Positions 1-6,763 of a DNA stretch of 6,900 nt are shown piece by piece. The notes under the pieces were generated by a model, which worked only from the letters and a program-made list of their open reading frames with translations, did not search any database and was not told the DNA's origin. The first letter of the stretch is position 1; each line of letters opens with the position of its first letter. Position numbers and translations under genes: made by a program. The DNA lies in contig CANFNO010000154.1 in assembly GCA_947447845.1 (NCBI GenBank), forward strand, positions 1-6,900, in the 5' to 3' direction. The stretch comes from Burkholderiales bacterium (GTDB taxonomy: Bacteria; Pseudomonadota; Gammaproteobacteria; Burkholderiales; Burkholderiaceae).

Positions 1-255
1 ATCAGGTTGACCACGTTGTCGATCACTGCATATAGGCTGAAGGGAACCGATTCGACTTCGAGCTTGCCGGATTCGATTTTGGAAAAATCCAGAATGTCGT
101 TAATGATGCCCAGCAGATGGGAGCCGCTTTGCTGAATTTTGCTCAGGTAGTCACGCACGCGCGGTGGCATTTCGGTTTTGAGTGCCAGTGCCGAAAGCCC
201 GATCACGGCGTTCATGGGGGTGCGAATTTCATGGCTCATGTTGGCCAAAAATTCG
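1..255 (-). other. HisKA dimerisation/phosphoacceptor domain, start of the histidine kinase core
   Basis: The H-box reads ANMSHEIRTPMN with His1492 encoded at 231-233, the predicted autophosphorylation site. The second helix ends in the characteristic DILDFSKIESGKLE (from residue 1537). This flavour of H-box and linker is typical of hybrid kinases, which often carry C-terminal receiver and Hpt domains, so such domains may lie to the left of the window. The ATP-binding (N, G1, F, G2) boxes are outside the window. Confidence 0.93.
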
Positions 256-3200
256 CCCTTTGCACGGGTCGATTCTTCGGCACGCACCAAGGCCGATTCC
301 AGTTCGCGGGTACGAAGCTGCACTTCCTGTTCCATGCTGCCGTACTGCCGGGCACTCTCCAGTGCAATGGCCGCTTGCCCGGCCATGATGCCCAGCACGC
401 GGACCTGCTGGCTGGTAAACATGCCCGGGGCAAAGTTATTTTCCAGATACAGCACAGCGCTGATCTGCTGCAGGCGCACCAGTGGCACACACAGCACGGA
501 ACGCAGATGGCGCTGCAGCACTTCGGGATCGCGTGTGATGCGGTGGTCTAACAAAGCATCGGCAAACACCTGTGCCCGCCCGGTGTGCAGCACCGCACGC
601 AAGGCCAGGGCTGCGGGGCAAAAAGGCAGAAGCCCGTCAGGCACGCTGCCAAATTTTGGCCCCTCGCTGGTTTGCACCAACCAGGCTTCTGGCACCAGTT
701 CACCGTTCGCGTCACACCGCAACAACACTGCTTGCTCTGCCCCGGCACTTTCGATCACCAGGGTCAGCAGTTTGCGCAGCAAGGTGTCGTAGTTGAGCTC
801 CGCGCTGATGGCCTCGCCGCTTTTGAGAATGCTCTCCAGATCCAGGTTGTCGTATTGCGTCAGGGCGTGTGGTGCGTTGGCGCTGTCCATGCCGGCGCGA
901 ACTGCGGTCGCTCCCCAGACGCTGTAGGCACTCCGGGCTCTGCGCTCAAAGCCCTCTGCGACGCTATGCAAATTGTGGCGTCGGCACATCCTGGCCGCGC
1001 GTGCTGCGGTAAGTGCCTCGTCGTGCACAAAGCCCTGTTTGTGCGCACCTTGCATAGCCAACTCAAACAACTCCAGCGCCAGCCAGGGTGGCCCCGACAA
1101 GGCCATGCGCTCGGCGCGCACCAGGTCGAGTTTGTGGCTGTAGGTAAAGGGCGCGTTGCGAGTCCACAGTTGGAGCCTTTCCACCACGAGATCGATGTTT
1201 CGCAAGGCCTCGTCCTGCGCCACCAGGCCAAGCGCTGCCGCCGCGCTCCAGGCCAAAGCGGCATGAAAGTGGTAGGTGCTGGTGCTGATAAATCCCAGCA
1301 GGAAATCGATGAAAGCCGCGCCCTGGTGGGCGTGGTGCAAGGCGGCCGCAACTTCTCCCGCCTGGTTGGCCAGAACCATCTTGTAGGTGTGAAAGAAGGC
1401 CCTTGCCATGTGGTTCTCACCCAGAGCGGCCAGATGCGTCTGTTCCTGAAACTGACCATTGTCCAGGGTGGTGAGGTGCAGGGTCTCGCCTTGCAGGGCG
1501 GCTACCGTTTGGCGCAGGATGAGCAAAGCGCCATCCGCATGCAGATTGCCGGTTTTGGCCGAGTAGGAAAGTGCCTGCGCAATTTCTTGGGCCACGTCGG
1601 GTAACGGGTCGCCCATCTCCAGCCGCGCGCAGATCGGCTGGAAGGAGCTGAAGCCGGTCAGCGGGAGCAGCTTGCATTGGTGCAGCAGCGCGAAGGTCTG
1701 GAGGGAACTTGCCAGGACCTCGGTCAGCGGTTCTGTCCAATGCAACAGCGCGGAATGCACAAAGGCGCATTGGGCGTACTGCACCGCCTGGCCCTGTGCT
1801 TGTGCCATGCGCATGGCAAAGCGGGTAACGGCAGCGCCAGACTTGAAGTCGCTTTGCAGCGTGACGTGGGCGCCACTCACGATAGACCACAAAAACGCCA
1901 CGCCACGGGTCTGTCCCTGTTCCATGGAGTAGATGGCCGCACGCAGGCCCAGCACAGTCGCCAGCACCGGCGCCGTAAAAAAAGTGGGGACGGCGATTCC
2001 GGCCATCAAAGACACCACTGCGTCAAAGCGTCGGTCCAACGTATTCTCAAACGCCAGGATGGCCTCAAAGCCCAGTTCGTCCAACAGTGCGCGACAGCGT
2101 TGCAGATCGGCTCTGGCAACTCTGTGCAAATTGTCCAGTTGGATGGATACGCCCAGTGCTTCCAGCGCATGCAGGCCGAGTTGCGTGGCGCGCGCGTACT
2201 CCCCGCGCATGGTGAGCATGTTGATGGCACACAAGTGGGCGGCGCCCATTTCAATCGGGTCGCTTGGATGGGCCAGTAGCTGTTCGTAATGGAATTGCGC
2301 GTCATCAAAGGCTGCGCTTTGGTAAGCGCATTGCTGTGCTTTGCCATGCAGGGCAAAGGCCAGGTCCCCATAGGCGATCCAGGCGCGACTTCCGAGCAGC
2401 TTGAGTGCGTCTTGCGCATGGTGGCGGCCCTGCTCCGGGGCGTTGGCCTGCAGCGCCCTGGCGCTGGCTTGTACGGCCAGTTCGGCATAGAGGCGCAGGT
2501 CCGCTGGCGCGCTGTCCGAATCCAGCGAGGCCGCCAGATGTCCCAGCAGTTCAAAGAGACGGTGTTCGCGTGTGTTTGCATCCATACCCAGAAATTCCCG
2601 CGTGATGCGCTGGTGCAGCGCACGCCGGGTGGGCCGATCCAGCAGGCGCTGGGCCACTTCCTGGATGCGGTCATGGCTGAAGGCGTAGAGCCCCCGACGC
2701 ACATGGCGCAGGTAGCCGTGCGCGCACAGGCGGTCTATCAAGGGCCATAGGTCGGTCGGTGCCAGTCCACGCAAAGCGCCGACGTCTGCGGCCTGAAACT
2801 CCACGCCCACCACGGCCGCAGTGGCCAGCAGTTGCCCCTGGTCCTGCGGCAACTGCTGCATTTGGTTCAGCAGCATTTCCACCACGTTATCGGCAAGCTC
2901 GCTGGAAAGAATGGCTGCGGAGTCCCAAGTCCATTGCCGCACAAGCGGGTTGAAATGCAGCCAGTTTTGTTGCACCGCAAAGCCTAGAAAGCGGTGGATA
3001 AAAAACGGATTCCCCCCAGTCTTGCGGGCAATCAGATGGGCCAGCGGTTGCAGCAGCTGCTCGGAACCCTGCAATGCATCGCCCAGCCACTCGGCAATGC
3101 TTTCGTCGTCCAACCCCTGGAGTTGCAACGTCAGCGGCGTGCGCCCGTCTTGTTGCAGTTGTTGCAGCATCAGACTAAGCGTTTGGTTGGCCTCCAATTC

Positions 3201-4706
3201 ACTGTCGCGGTAGGTCAGCAGCACCATCACATGTTGCGGCGCGCGATTTGCCATCAAGTGTTCCAGCACTGCCAGCGTTGCGGGGTCCGCAACATGGGCA
3301 TCATCGATAAATAGAACCAGGGGGGTGCCGGGGCCGGCAAACAACTCCAGAAACACCTTGGTCGCCCGGACGTAGCACGCCAGCAAATCGGACGCCGCCT
3401 GCGCCTGTACCTGTGTCTGTGGCCGGGCTTCAAGGCTTGCGCCCAAGAGTTTCCCAAGGGACGGTGCGAGGTGCTGCAAGTAGTGCAGGTCGTCACCCAA
3501 GGCCGCCCGCAGCTTTTCCATCCAGGCGGGTTGGTCCTCCTCCTCTTCCTCCTGAAGTCGGGCGCACAAGACTTCCAGCGCCTGGGTCAGCGTTGAATAT
3601 GGCTGGTTACGCCGGAATGCGTCCGTCTTGGCGCCAATGAAGTAGCCGCCTTCCAAGTGCAGCTTGCTGCGGATGTCGCCCACCAAGGCCGACTTGCCAA
3701 TGCCCGAGGCACCCGAAATGCATACGCAGAAGCCCGCCCCCCCGCGCACCTGTTCGAGCGCACGACTCAACACGTCGAGCTGCTCTTCCCGGCCATACAG
3801 GCGGCTGGGATGGCGCAACTGGCCGGAGAAATCTTCCACACCCAACGCGAACGCCGCTATGCGGCCGCCCGCACCAAGCGCCTGCAGGCAATGATTCAAA
3901 TCCGTTTTCAGACTCCAGGCACTTTGGTAACGCTGCTCTGGCATTTTTTCCAGCAAATGGGCGACGATGCGCGAGACCATCTCCGGCACTGCTGGCAGCA
4001 TTAAGTGCAGGCTGCGCGGGCGTTGGGCGACATGGGCGTGTATCCAGCCCAGGGTATCGCTGGCATCAAATGGATACTGCCCTGCCAACAGCCGGTAAAG
4101 CACCGCACCCAGTGCGTACAGGTCGGCGGGCGTATCGACAAAGCGGTTCATGCGACCACTGCATTCCGGGGGCATGCAAGCCGGGTCAGTCTCGACACTG
4201 CGGTTGAAGAAGTCCGGGCCGCTCGCATCGTTGCGGGTGCGCGCCAAGTCAAAGTTGTTGAGGCTGGCCGATTGCATGTCCCGATTCCACAGAATCGTGG
4301 CCGCTGACACATTGCCGTGCACCAGACCCAAGCTGTGCACACGCTCCAGCCCTTCGGCAATGTCAGCGGCCAGGCGCAAGGCCTGCTCCAACGGCCATGG
4401 CTGCGTGCCCAGTTGGAGTTGCAGCGGCAGGCCGTCCTCGCTGGTCATCAGTACACAGGGCATGCCCTGGTACGTGGTCAAAAGCCGGGCATGGGCAACG
4501 CCTTTGCCGTAGGCGCTTTGTTGTAACGCAAAGCCTTTGCGAAAGCGCCTGTGCGTCGCCCGTTCACCCAGGCCACTTTTTAGTACACGCAGCAGCCAAT
4601 AGTGTCCCTGCGCGTCTTGCGCTTGCAGATAGTCTGCGAACAGACCGACGCTCAATAGGGAAACTTCTGAAAAATCGCCCGAAAGCGGCGCGGGGGATAA
4701 AGGCAT
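1..4706 (-). CDS. Giant sensor kinase: (pseudo)kinase - AAA ATPase - helical repeats - GAF - histidine kinase; 3' end outside window
   Basis: The frame is open without a stop from an ATG at 4704-4706 to the left edge (1568 codons seen); the next in-frame stop upstream is at 4800-4802 and no other ATG lies between. A modest AGGA sits 9 nt before the ATG. Domains by residue: kinase-like about 10-275 (PPE 179-181, SGRMNR 183-188, DLYALG 195-200, EQRYQSA 257-263); AAA/STAND ATPase about 298-600, with Walker A GASGIGKS 332-339 and Walker B LVLFIDD 463-469; a long helical, TPR-like region about 700-1280; GAF about 1285-1450, with YLEN near 1420; coiled coil about 1450-1485; HisKA with phosphoacceptor His1492 in SHEIRTPMN and DILDFSKIE at 1537-1545. 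The HATPase and any receiver domain lie beyond the window. The family is the trifunctional Ser/Thr kinase / ATP-binding / sensor histidine kinase group. I see no membrane segment, so it is probably cytoplasmic. The kinase catalytic residues are missing (see findings). The ligand and output are unknown. Confidence 0.95.
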   Translation of the reverse strand, partial: MPLSPAPLSGDFSEVSLLSVGLFADYLQAQDAQGHYWLLRVLKSGLGERATHRRFRKGFALQQSAYGKGVAHARLLTTYQGMPCVLMTSEDGLPLQLQLGTQPWPLEQALRLAADIAEGLERVHSLGLVHGNVSAATILWNRDMQSASLNNFDLARTRNDASGPDFFNRSVETDPACMPPECSGRMNRFVDTPADLYALGAVLYRLLAGQYPFDASDTLGWIHAHVAQRPRSLHLMLPAVPEMVSRIVAHLLEKMPEQRYQSAWSLKTDLNHCLQALGAGGRIAAFALGVEDFSGQLRHPSRLYGREEQLDVLSRALEQVRGGAGFCVCISGASGIGKSALVGDIRSKLHLEGGYFIGAKTDAFRRNQPYSTLTQALEVLCARLQEEEEEDQPAWMEKLRAALGDDLHYLQHLAPSLGKLLGASLEARPQTQVQAQAASDLLACYVRATKVFLELFAGPGTPLVLFIDDAHVADPATLAVLEHLMANRAPQHVMVLLTYRDSELEANQTLSLMLQQLQQDGRTPLTLQLQGLDDESIAEWLGDALQGSEQLLQPLAHLIARKTGGNPFFIHRFLGFAVQQNWLHFNPLVRQWTWDSAAILSSELADNVVEMLLNQMQQLPQDQGQLLATAAVVGVEFQAADVGALRGLAPTDLWPLIDRLCAHGYLRHVRRGLYAFSHDRIQEVAQRLLDRPTRRALHQRITREFLGMDANTREHRLFELLGHLAASLDSDSAPADLRLYAELAVQASARALQANAPEQGRHHAQDALKLLGSRAWIAYGDLAFALHGKAQQCAYQSAAFDDAQFHYEQLLAHPSDPIEMGAAHLCAINMLTMRGEYARATQLGLHALEALGVSIQLDNLHRVARADLQRCRALLDELGFEAILAFENTLDRRFDAVVSLMAGIAVPTFFTAPVLATVLGLRAAIYSMEQGQTRGVAFLWSIVSGAHVTLQSDFKSGAAVTRFAMRMAQAQGQAVQYAQCAFVHSALLHWTEPLTEVLASSLQTFALLHQCKLLPLTGFSSFQPICARLEMGDPLPDVAQEIAQALSYSAKTGNLHADGALLILRQTVAALQGETLHLTTLDNGQFQEQTHLAALGENHMARAFFHTYKMVLANQAGEVAAALHHAHQGAAFIDFLLGFISTSTYHFHAALAWSAAAALGLVAQDEALRNIDLVVERLQLWTRNAPFTYSHKLDLVRAERMALSGPPWLALELFELAMQGAHKQGFVHDEALTAARAARMCRRHNLHSVAEGFERRARSAYSVWGATAVRAGMDSANAPHALTQYDNLDLESILKSGEAISAELNYDTLLRKLLTLVIESAGAEQAVLLRCDANGELVPEAWLVQTSEGPKFGSVPDGLLPFCPAALALRAVLHTGRAQVFADALLDHRITRDPEVLQRHLRSVLCVPLVRLQQISAVLYLENNFAPGMFTSQQVRVLGIMAGQAAIALESARQYGSMEQEVQLRTRELESALVRAEESTRAKGEFLANMSHEIRTPMNAVIGLSALALKTEMPPRVRDYLSKIQQSGSHLLGIINDILDFSKIESGKLEVESVPFSLYAVIDNVVNL
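360..860 (-). other. GAF sensor domain of the giant sensor kinase
   Basis: Residues about 1285-1450 show the usual GAF order: an N-terminal helix (SGEAISAELNYDTLL), the LRSVLCVPL strand, the VLYLENN strand near residue 1420, then F-T-S-Q-Q and a final helix ending GQAAIALES. This variant, with YLEN, is typical of GAF domains that precede HisKA in this kinase family. No chromophore-binding Cys or other diagnostic ligand residue can be named from the sequence. A heptad-like linker (residues 1450-1485) connects it to the histidine kinase core. Confidence 0.85.
2900..3812 (-). other. AAA/STAND-type ATPase domain of the giant sensor kinase
   Basis: The domain begins around the RLYGREEQL segment (about residue 300), typical of the linker into AAA_16-like ATPases. 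Walker A is GASGIGKS with Lys338 and Ser339. Walker B is LVLFIDDAH with Asp468 and Asp469, followed by the LLTYRDSE strand common in this family. Both motifs look complete, so nucleotide binding and probably hydrolysis are expected, in contrast to the kinase domain in front of it. Between the two motifs lies a Glu-rich stretch (386-390). By analogy with STAND proteins it may act as a nucleotide-dependent switch; that role is inference. Confidence 0.85.
3880..4680 (-). other. Degenerate protein-kinase domain (predicted pseudokinase) of the giant sensor kinase
   Basis: This is the N-terminal domain of the large minus-strand protein, about residues 10-275. Structural motifs of the family are kept: the activation-segment PPE (179-181) followed by SGRMNR, Asp195 of helix F in DLYALG, and Arg259 in EQRYQSA, which normally pairs with that Glu. 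The catalytic loop reads VHGNVSAATILW: the HRD Asp is Asn132, the loop Lys is Ser134 and the metal-binding Asn is Thr137. The DFG motif is replaced by Asn151-Phe152-Asp153. In the beta-3 strand, YWLLRVLK places Arg40 where Lys is expected, although Lys43 is nearby. I infer a fold without phosphotransfer, perhaps a binding or regulatory module. Confidence 0.8.
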
Positions 4707-4723
4707 GGGCAGGATTCCTGTGG

Positions 4724-4741
4724 GCGGTCTCGATAGACCGC
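4724..4741. repeat. Perfect 7-bp inverted repeat upstream of the sensor kinase start
   Basis: GCGGTCT, a CGAT spacer and AGACCGC form a perfect dyad. It ends 17 nt before the kinase start codon and 4 nt before its putative AGGA ribosome binding site. It could be an operator, or a stable stem-tetraloop in the kinase leader RNA that affects ribosome access. There is no T-run on either side, so it is not a typical intrinsic terminator. Confidence 0.6.
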
Positions 4742-4764
4742 GTGCGTTCTCCCCCCAAGGGTGA

Positions 4765-4812
4765 AAGCCGCATGAACCTGTGCCAGTGGCTGTAGCGGCT
4801 TAGTCTATAGCC
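4765..4812. repeat. Two overlapping, mutually exclusive dyads in the intergenic region
   Basis: AAGCCGC (4765-4771) pairs exactly with GCGGCTT (4795-4801). GGCTGTAG (4788-4795) can pair with CTATAGCC (4805-4812) with one G-U wobble when read as plus-strand RNA; as minus-strand RNA that position would be an A-C mismatch. The two stems share base 4795, and the arm 4796-4801 of the first lies in the loop of the second, so they could not both form. This may be chance in a short GC-rich region. Confidence 0.35.
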
Positions 4813-4847
4813 AACATCAAACTCCGGACGCCGAACTTTGGCTTCAC

Positions 4848-4878
4848 CGTGCAATATGGGTAGTTCTACAGATGCACG
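4848..4878. repeat. 6-bp inverted repeat CGTGCA-N19-TGCACG, candidate operator
   Basis: The arms lie at 4848-4853 and 4873-4878, about 80-110 bp before the substrate-binding protein start. Half-sites 25 bp apart could be contacted by a dimer or tetramer, but six-base arms with a long spacer are weak evidence. Confidence 0.25.
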
Positions 4879-4945
4879 TTTGCGGCAGCGATGACAAAAT
4901 CACTCCCAGAGCCTCAAGCACTCGCACGCGGCCATTCCAATTAAC

Positions 4946-4950
4946 GGAGA
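4946..4950 (+). promoter_or_regulatory. Shine-Dalgarno site of the substrate-binding protein
   Basis: GGAGA ends 6 nt before the ATG at 4957. It supports this start, which also gives a complete signal peptide. Confidence 0.8.
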
Positions 4951-4956
4951 TAAACC

Positions 4957-5931
4957 ATGTTCAAACCCCTTGCTGCGGGCCTGTTGGCCTGCGCCACCTT
5001 GGCTAGCTTCTCTGCCTATGCCGCCGATGACGTGATTCGTTTGGGCAACCTCAAGCTGGCGCACTTTGCCGCCGTCTCGTACATCAAGGAAATTGCCCCC
5101 AAATGCGGCATTCAGGTAACCGAGAGCACCTTTGCCAAGGGCCTGGATGTGATGCAGGCCATCATTGCGGGTGAGCTGGATGTGGGTGCCACCGCGTCCG
5201 AGGCCGCCATCTCCGGACGTGCCAAGGGCATCCCGATTTATGTCGTGGCCGGCTTTGCCAAGGGCGGTGCGCGCCTGGTGGCACGGCCCGATGCCGGAAT
5301 TAAAACCGTGAAAGATCTGAAGGGCAAGAAGGTCGGCGTGACGCGCGGCAGCATCCAGGAACTGCTGCTGGCAACCGAACTGGGGCAAAACGGCATCAGT
5401 TCTTCCGATGCACCTGGCAAGGACGTGCAACTGATTTACCTGTCGTACCCGGATCTGAACGCCGCCCTCATCGGCAAGAACCTGGACGCCATCATGCAGA
5501 CTGAGCCGCAGGCTTCCCAGGCGCTGAACAAAAACTTTGGCGTCGAAATCATCAAGCCTTATGACACGCTGATTGGCGAACCAGTGCGCACCTTGGTGAT
5601 GACTGAGAAGTTCTACAAAGAACGTCGTCCCTTGGCCGAGAAGTTCATGCGCTGTTTTGTCGAAGCTACCAAGACCTTTATCGACAACAAGAGCGTGGCC
5701 GAAAAATACGTGACCCAAACCGTGTTCAAGGGCCAGATCACCAAGGACGACTTTGACGACGCCATCGACAACTCGCCCTACAGCTATGACATCACACCCG
5801 CGCACATCCAGGTCTCCACTGACCTGATGGTCAAGTACGGCATCGGCAAGATGGACAAGCCACCTGTGGCGACCGACTGGGTCAAGACTGACTTGCTGGA
5901 CGCGGCCAAAAAGTCTTTGGGCGTCAAGTAA
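4957..5931 (+). CDS. Periplasmic substrate-binding protein of a NitT/TauT-type ABC importer (NMT1/SsuA-like)
   Basis: The 324-residue protein is of normal length for the family. Residues 1-22 form a Sec signal peptide: Lys3, a hydrophobic core of Leu, Ala and Gly, and an AYA cleavage site before ADD. The mature part has the two-lobed layout of NMT1/SsuA-like proteins: a first strand IRLGNLKLAH, GELDVGATASEAA (72-84) near the ligand pocket, the hinge-side VKDLKGKKVGVTRGS (118-132), and LDAIMQTEPQA (176-186), matching the usual family E-P motif. Two cysteines in the mature chain (50 and 233) could form a disulphide. It would deliver a small solute to the permease encoded 6 nt downstream. Relatives bind nitrate, taurine, alkanesulfonates, thiamine precursors or aromatic acids; I cannot tell which applies here. 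Confidence 0.93.
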   Translation: MFKPLAAGLLACATLASFSAYAADDVIRLGNLKLAHFAAVSYIKEIAPKCGIQVTESTFAKGLDVMQAIIAGELDVGATASEAAISGRAKGIPIYVVAGFAKGGARLVARPDAGIKTVKDLKGKKVGVTRGSIQELLLATELGQNGISSSDAPGKDVQLIYLSYPDLNAALIGKNLDAIMQTEPQASQALNKNFGVEIIKPYDTLIGEPVRTLVMTEKFYKERRPLAEKFMRCFVEATKTFIDNKSVAEKYVTQTVFKGQITKDDFDDAIDNSPYSYDITPAHIQVSTDLMVKYGIGKMDKPPVATDWVKTDLLDAAKKSLGVK

Positions 5932-5937
5932 GCCGCC

Positions 5938-6762
5938 ATGAGCAAACCCTTCAATTGGCGCGAAGTCGGCGCCGGGGTCATCGTGCCCATTGTGCTGATC
6001 GCCATCTGGCAAACCGTCTCCAGCTTGGGCTGGGTCAACGAGCATGTGTTGCCCTCGCCGTGGGCGGTGGTGACACGCTGGGTGGCCTATCTGCTGCCCG
6101 CCAAATCATTCGCGGAAACCGGTGGCAACTGGTTGGCCTGGGCCATATCGGGCGAGCTGATCGTGGATGCCACCGGCAGCATGTACCGCGTCGTGGTGGG
6201 CTTTCTGGCGGGCGCGGGTCTGGCCCTGCCGCTGGGCCTGATGATGGGGGCGAGCCCGCGTGTTTATGCCTGGCTCAACCCGCTGGCGCAGGTGTTGCGC
6301 CCCATCCCGCCGATTGCCTATATTCCGCTGGCGATTTTGTGGTTTGGCTTGGGCAATCCGCCGGCCATTTTTCTGATTTCCATTGGTGCTTTCTTCCCGG
6401 TGCTGATCAACACCATTGCCGGCGTGCGCCATGTGGACGGCATCTATCTGCGTGCTGCGCGCAACCTGGGTGCCAACCAGCGCACGCTGTTTATGCGCGT
6501 GATTTTGCCGGCCTCGGTGCCCTACATTTTGTCGGGCGTGCGCATTGGCATCGGCACCTCGTTCATCGTGGTGATCGTGTCCGAGATGATTGCGGTGAAC
6601 AACGGTCTGGGCTTCCGGATTCTGGAAGCGCGGGAGTATTTCTGGTCCGACAAAATCATCGCCGGCATGATCAGCATCGGCATGCTGGGCCTGGCCATCG
6701 ACATTGGCGTGAACAAGTTGAACAACTATTTGCTGCGCTGGCACCGTGGTCTGGAGCATTGA
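5938..6762 (+). CDS. Inner-membrane permease of the NitT/TauT-type ABC importer (SsuC/TauC-like)
   Basis: The 274-residue protein belongs to the BPD_transp_1 family. About six hydrophobic segments can be seen: 11-29, 84-104, 122-138, 141-163, 198-218 and 239-258. The cytoplasmic EAA loop that docks on the ATPase is clear at 172-196 (RAARNLGA, then RVILPASVPYI), with Arg in place of the first Glu. The motif RPIPPIAYIPLAILWFGLG (121-139) is characteristic of the SsuC/TauC/NrtB branch. It starts 6 nt after the binding-protein stop without a strong ribosome binding site, which suggests translational coupling. It presumably works as a homodimer in the membrane. Confidence 0.94.
   Translation: MSKPFNWREVGAGVIVPIVLIAIWQTVSSLGWVNEHVLPSPWAVVTRWVAYLLPAKSFAETGGNWLAWAISGELIVDATGSMYRVVVGFLAGAGLALPLGLMMGASPRVYAWLNPLAQVLRPIPPIAYIPLAILWFGLGNPPAIFLISIGAFFPVLINTIAGVRHVDGIYLRAARNLGANQRTLFMRVILPASVPYILSGVRIGIGTSFIVVIVSEMIAVNNGLGFRILEAREYFWSDKIIAGMISIGMLGLAIDIGVNKLNNYLLRWHRGLEH
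6753..6756 (+). promoter_or_regulatory. Shine-Dalgarno site of the ATP-binding subunit, inside the permease gene
   Basis: GGAG lies in the last codons of the permease, 7 nt before the ATG at 6764. It supports that start and tight coupling of the two genes. Confidence 0.7.
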
Positions 6763-6763
6763 G

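Larger units (their letters stand above)
4707..4956. promoter_or_regulatory. Divergent intergenic region between the sensor kinase and the ABC importer
   Basis: These 250 bp separate two divergently transcribed genes and must hold the promoters of both. I see no convincing sigma-70 -35/-10 pair on either strand; TATA-like hexamers (for example TATAGC at 4806-4811) lack a good partner at the right distance. The region carries several dyads: a perfect 7-bp inverted repeat (4724-4741), a 7-bp pair with a 23-nt loop (4765-4801), an overlapping 8-bp imperfect pair (4788-4812) and a 6-bp pair (4848-4878). No gene or known riboswitch could be recognised in it. Confidence 0.7.

Noticed and set aside
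585..1604. A 339-codon open frame on the plus strand
   Set aside because: It lies wholly antisense to the GAF and helical regions of the sensor kinase, has no recognisable motif or ribosome binding site, and is explained by the GC-rich codon use of the real gene.
1..4706. A frameshift or split of the sensor kinase into several genes
   Set aside because: Reading every triplet in the frame of the 4706 start found no stop down to position 3, and recognisable domains follow each other in the family order.
4745..4815. A TPP or guanidine riboswitch upstream of the importer (suggested by the NMT1 family and a GAACCTG string)
   Set aside because: The conserved CTGAGA/ACCCTT context of the TPP element and the conserved guanidine-I and ACGR-loop guanidine-II signatures are not present.
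4839..4853. A sigma-54-like TGGC...TGCA element before the importer
   Set aside because: The spacing between GG (4840-4841) and GC (4851-4852) is 9 nt rather than the strict 10, and the rest of the consensus is poor.
4564..4854. A 96-codon minus-strand open frame over the kinase start and the intergenic region
   Set aside because: It overlaps the first 47 codons of the sensor kinase in another frame, is Arg-rich and has no motif.
4981..4992. A lipobox-like LLAC at residues 9-12 of the binding protein
   Set aside because: The Cys comes too early for a lipoprotein signal, and a good AYA signal peptidase I site follows at residues 20-22.
4900..6045. A 381-codon open frame on the minus strand opposite the binding protein and permease start
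   Set aside because: It is antisense to two clearly recognisable genes, is rich in His, Gly and Gln as expected for a shadow frame, crosses the divergent intergenic region and shows no domain.
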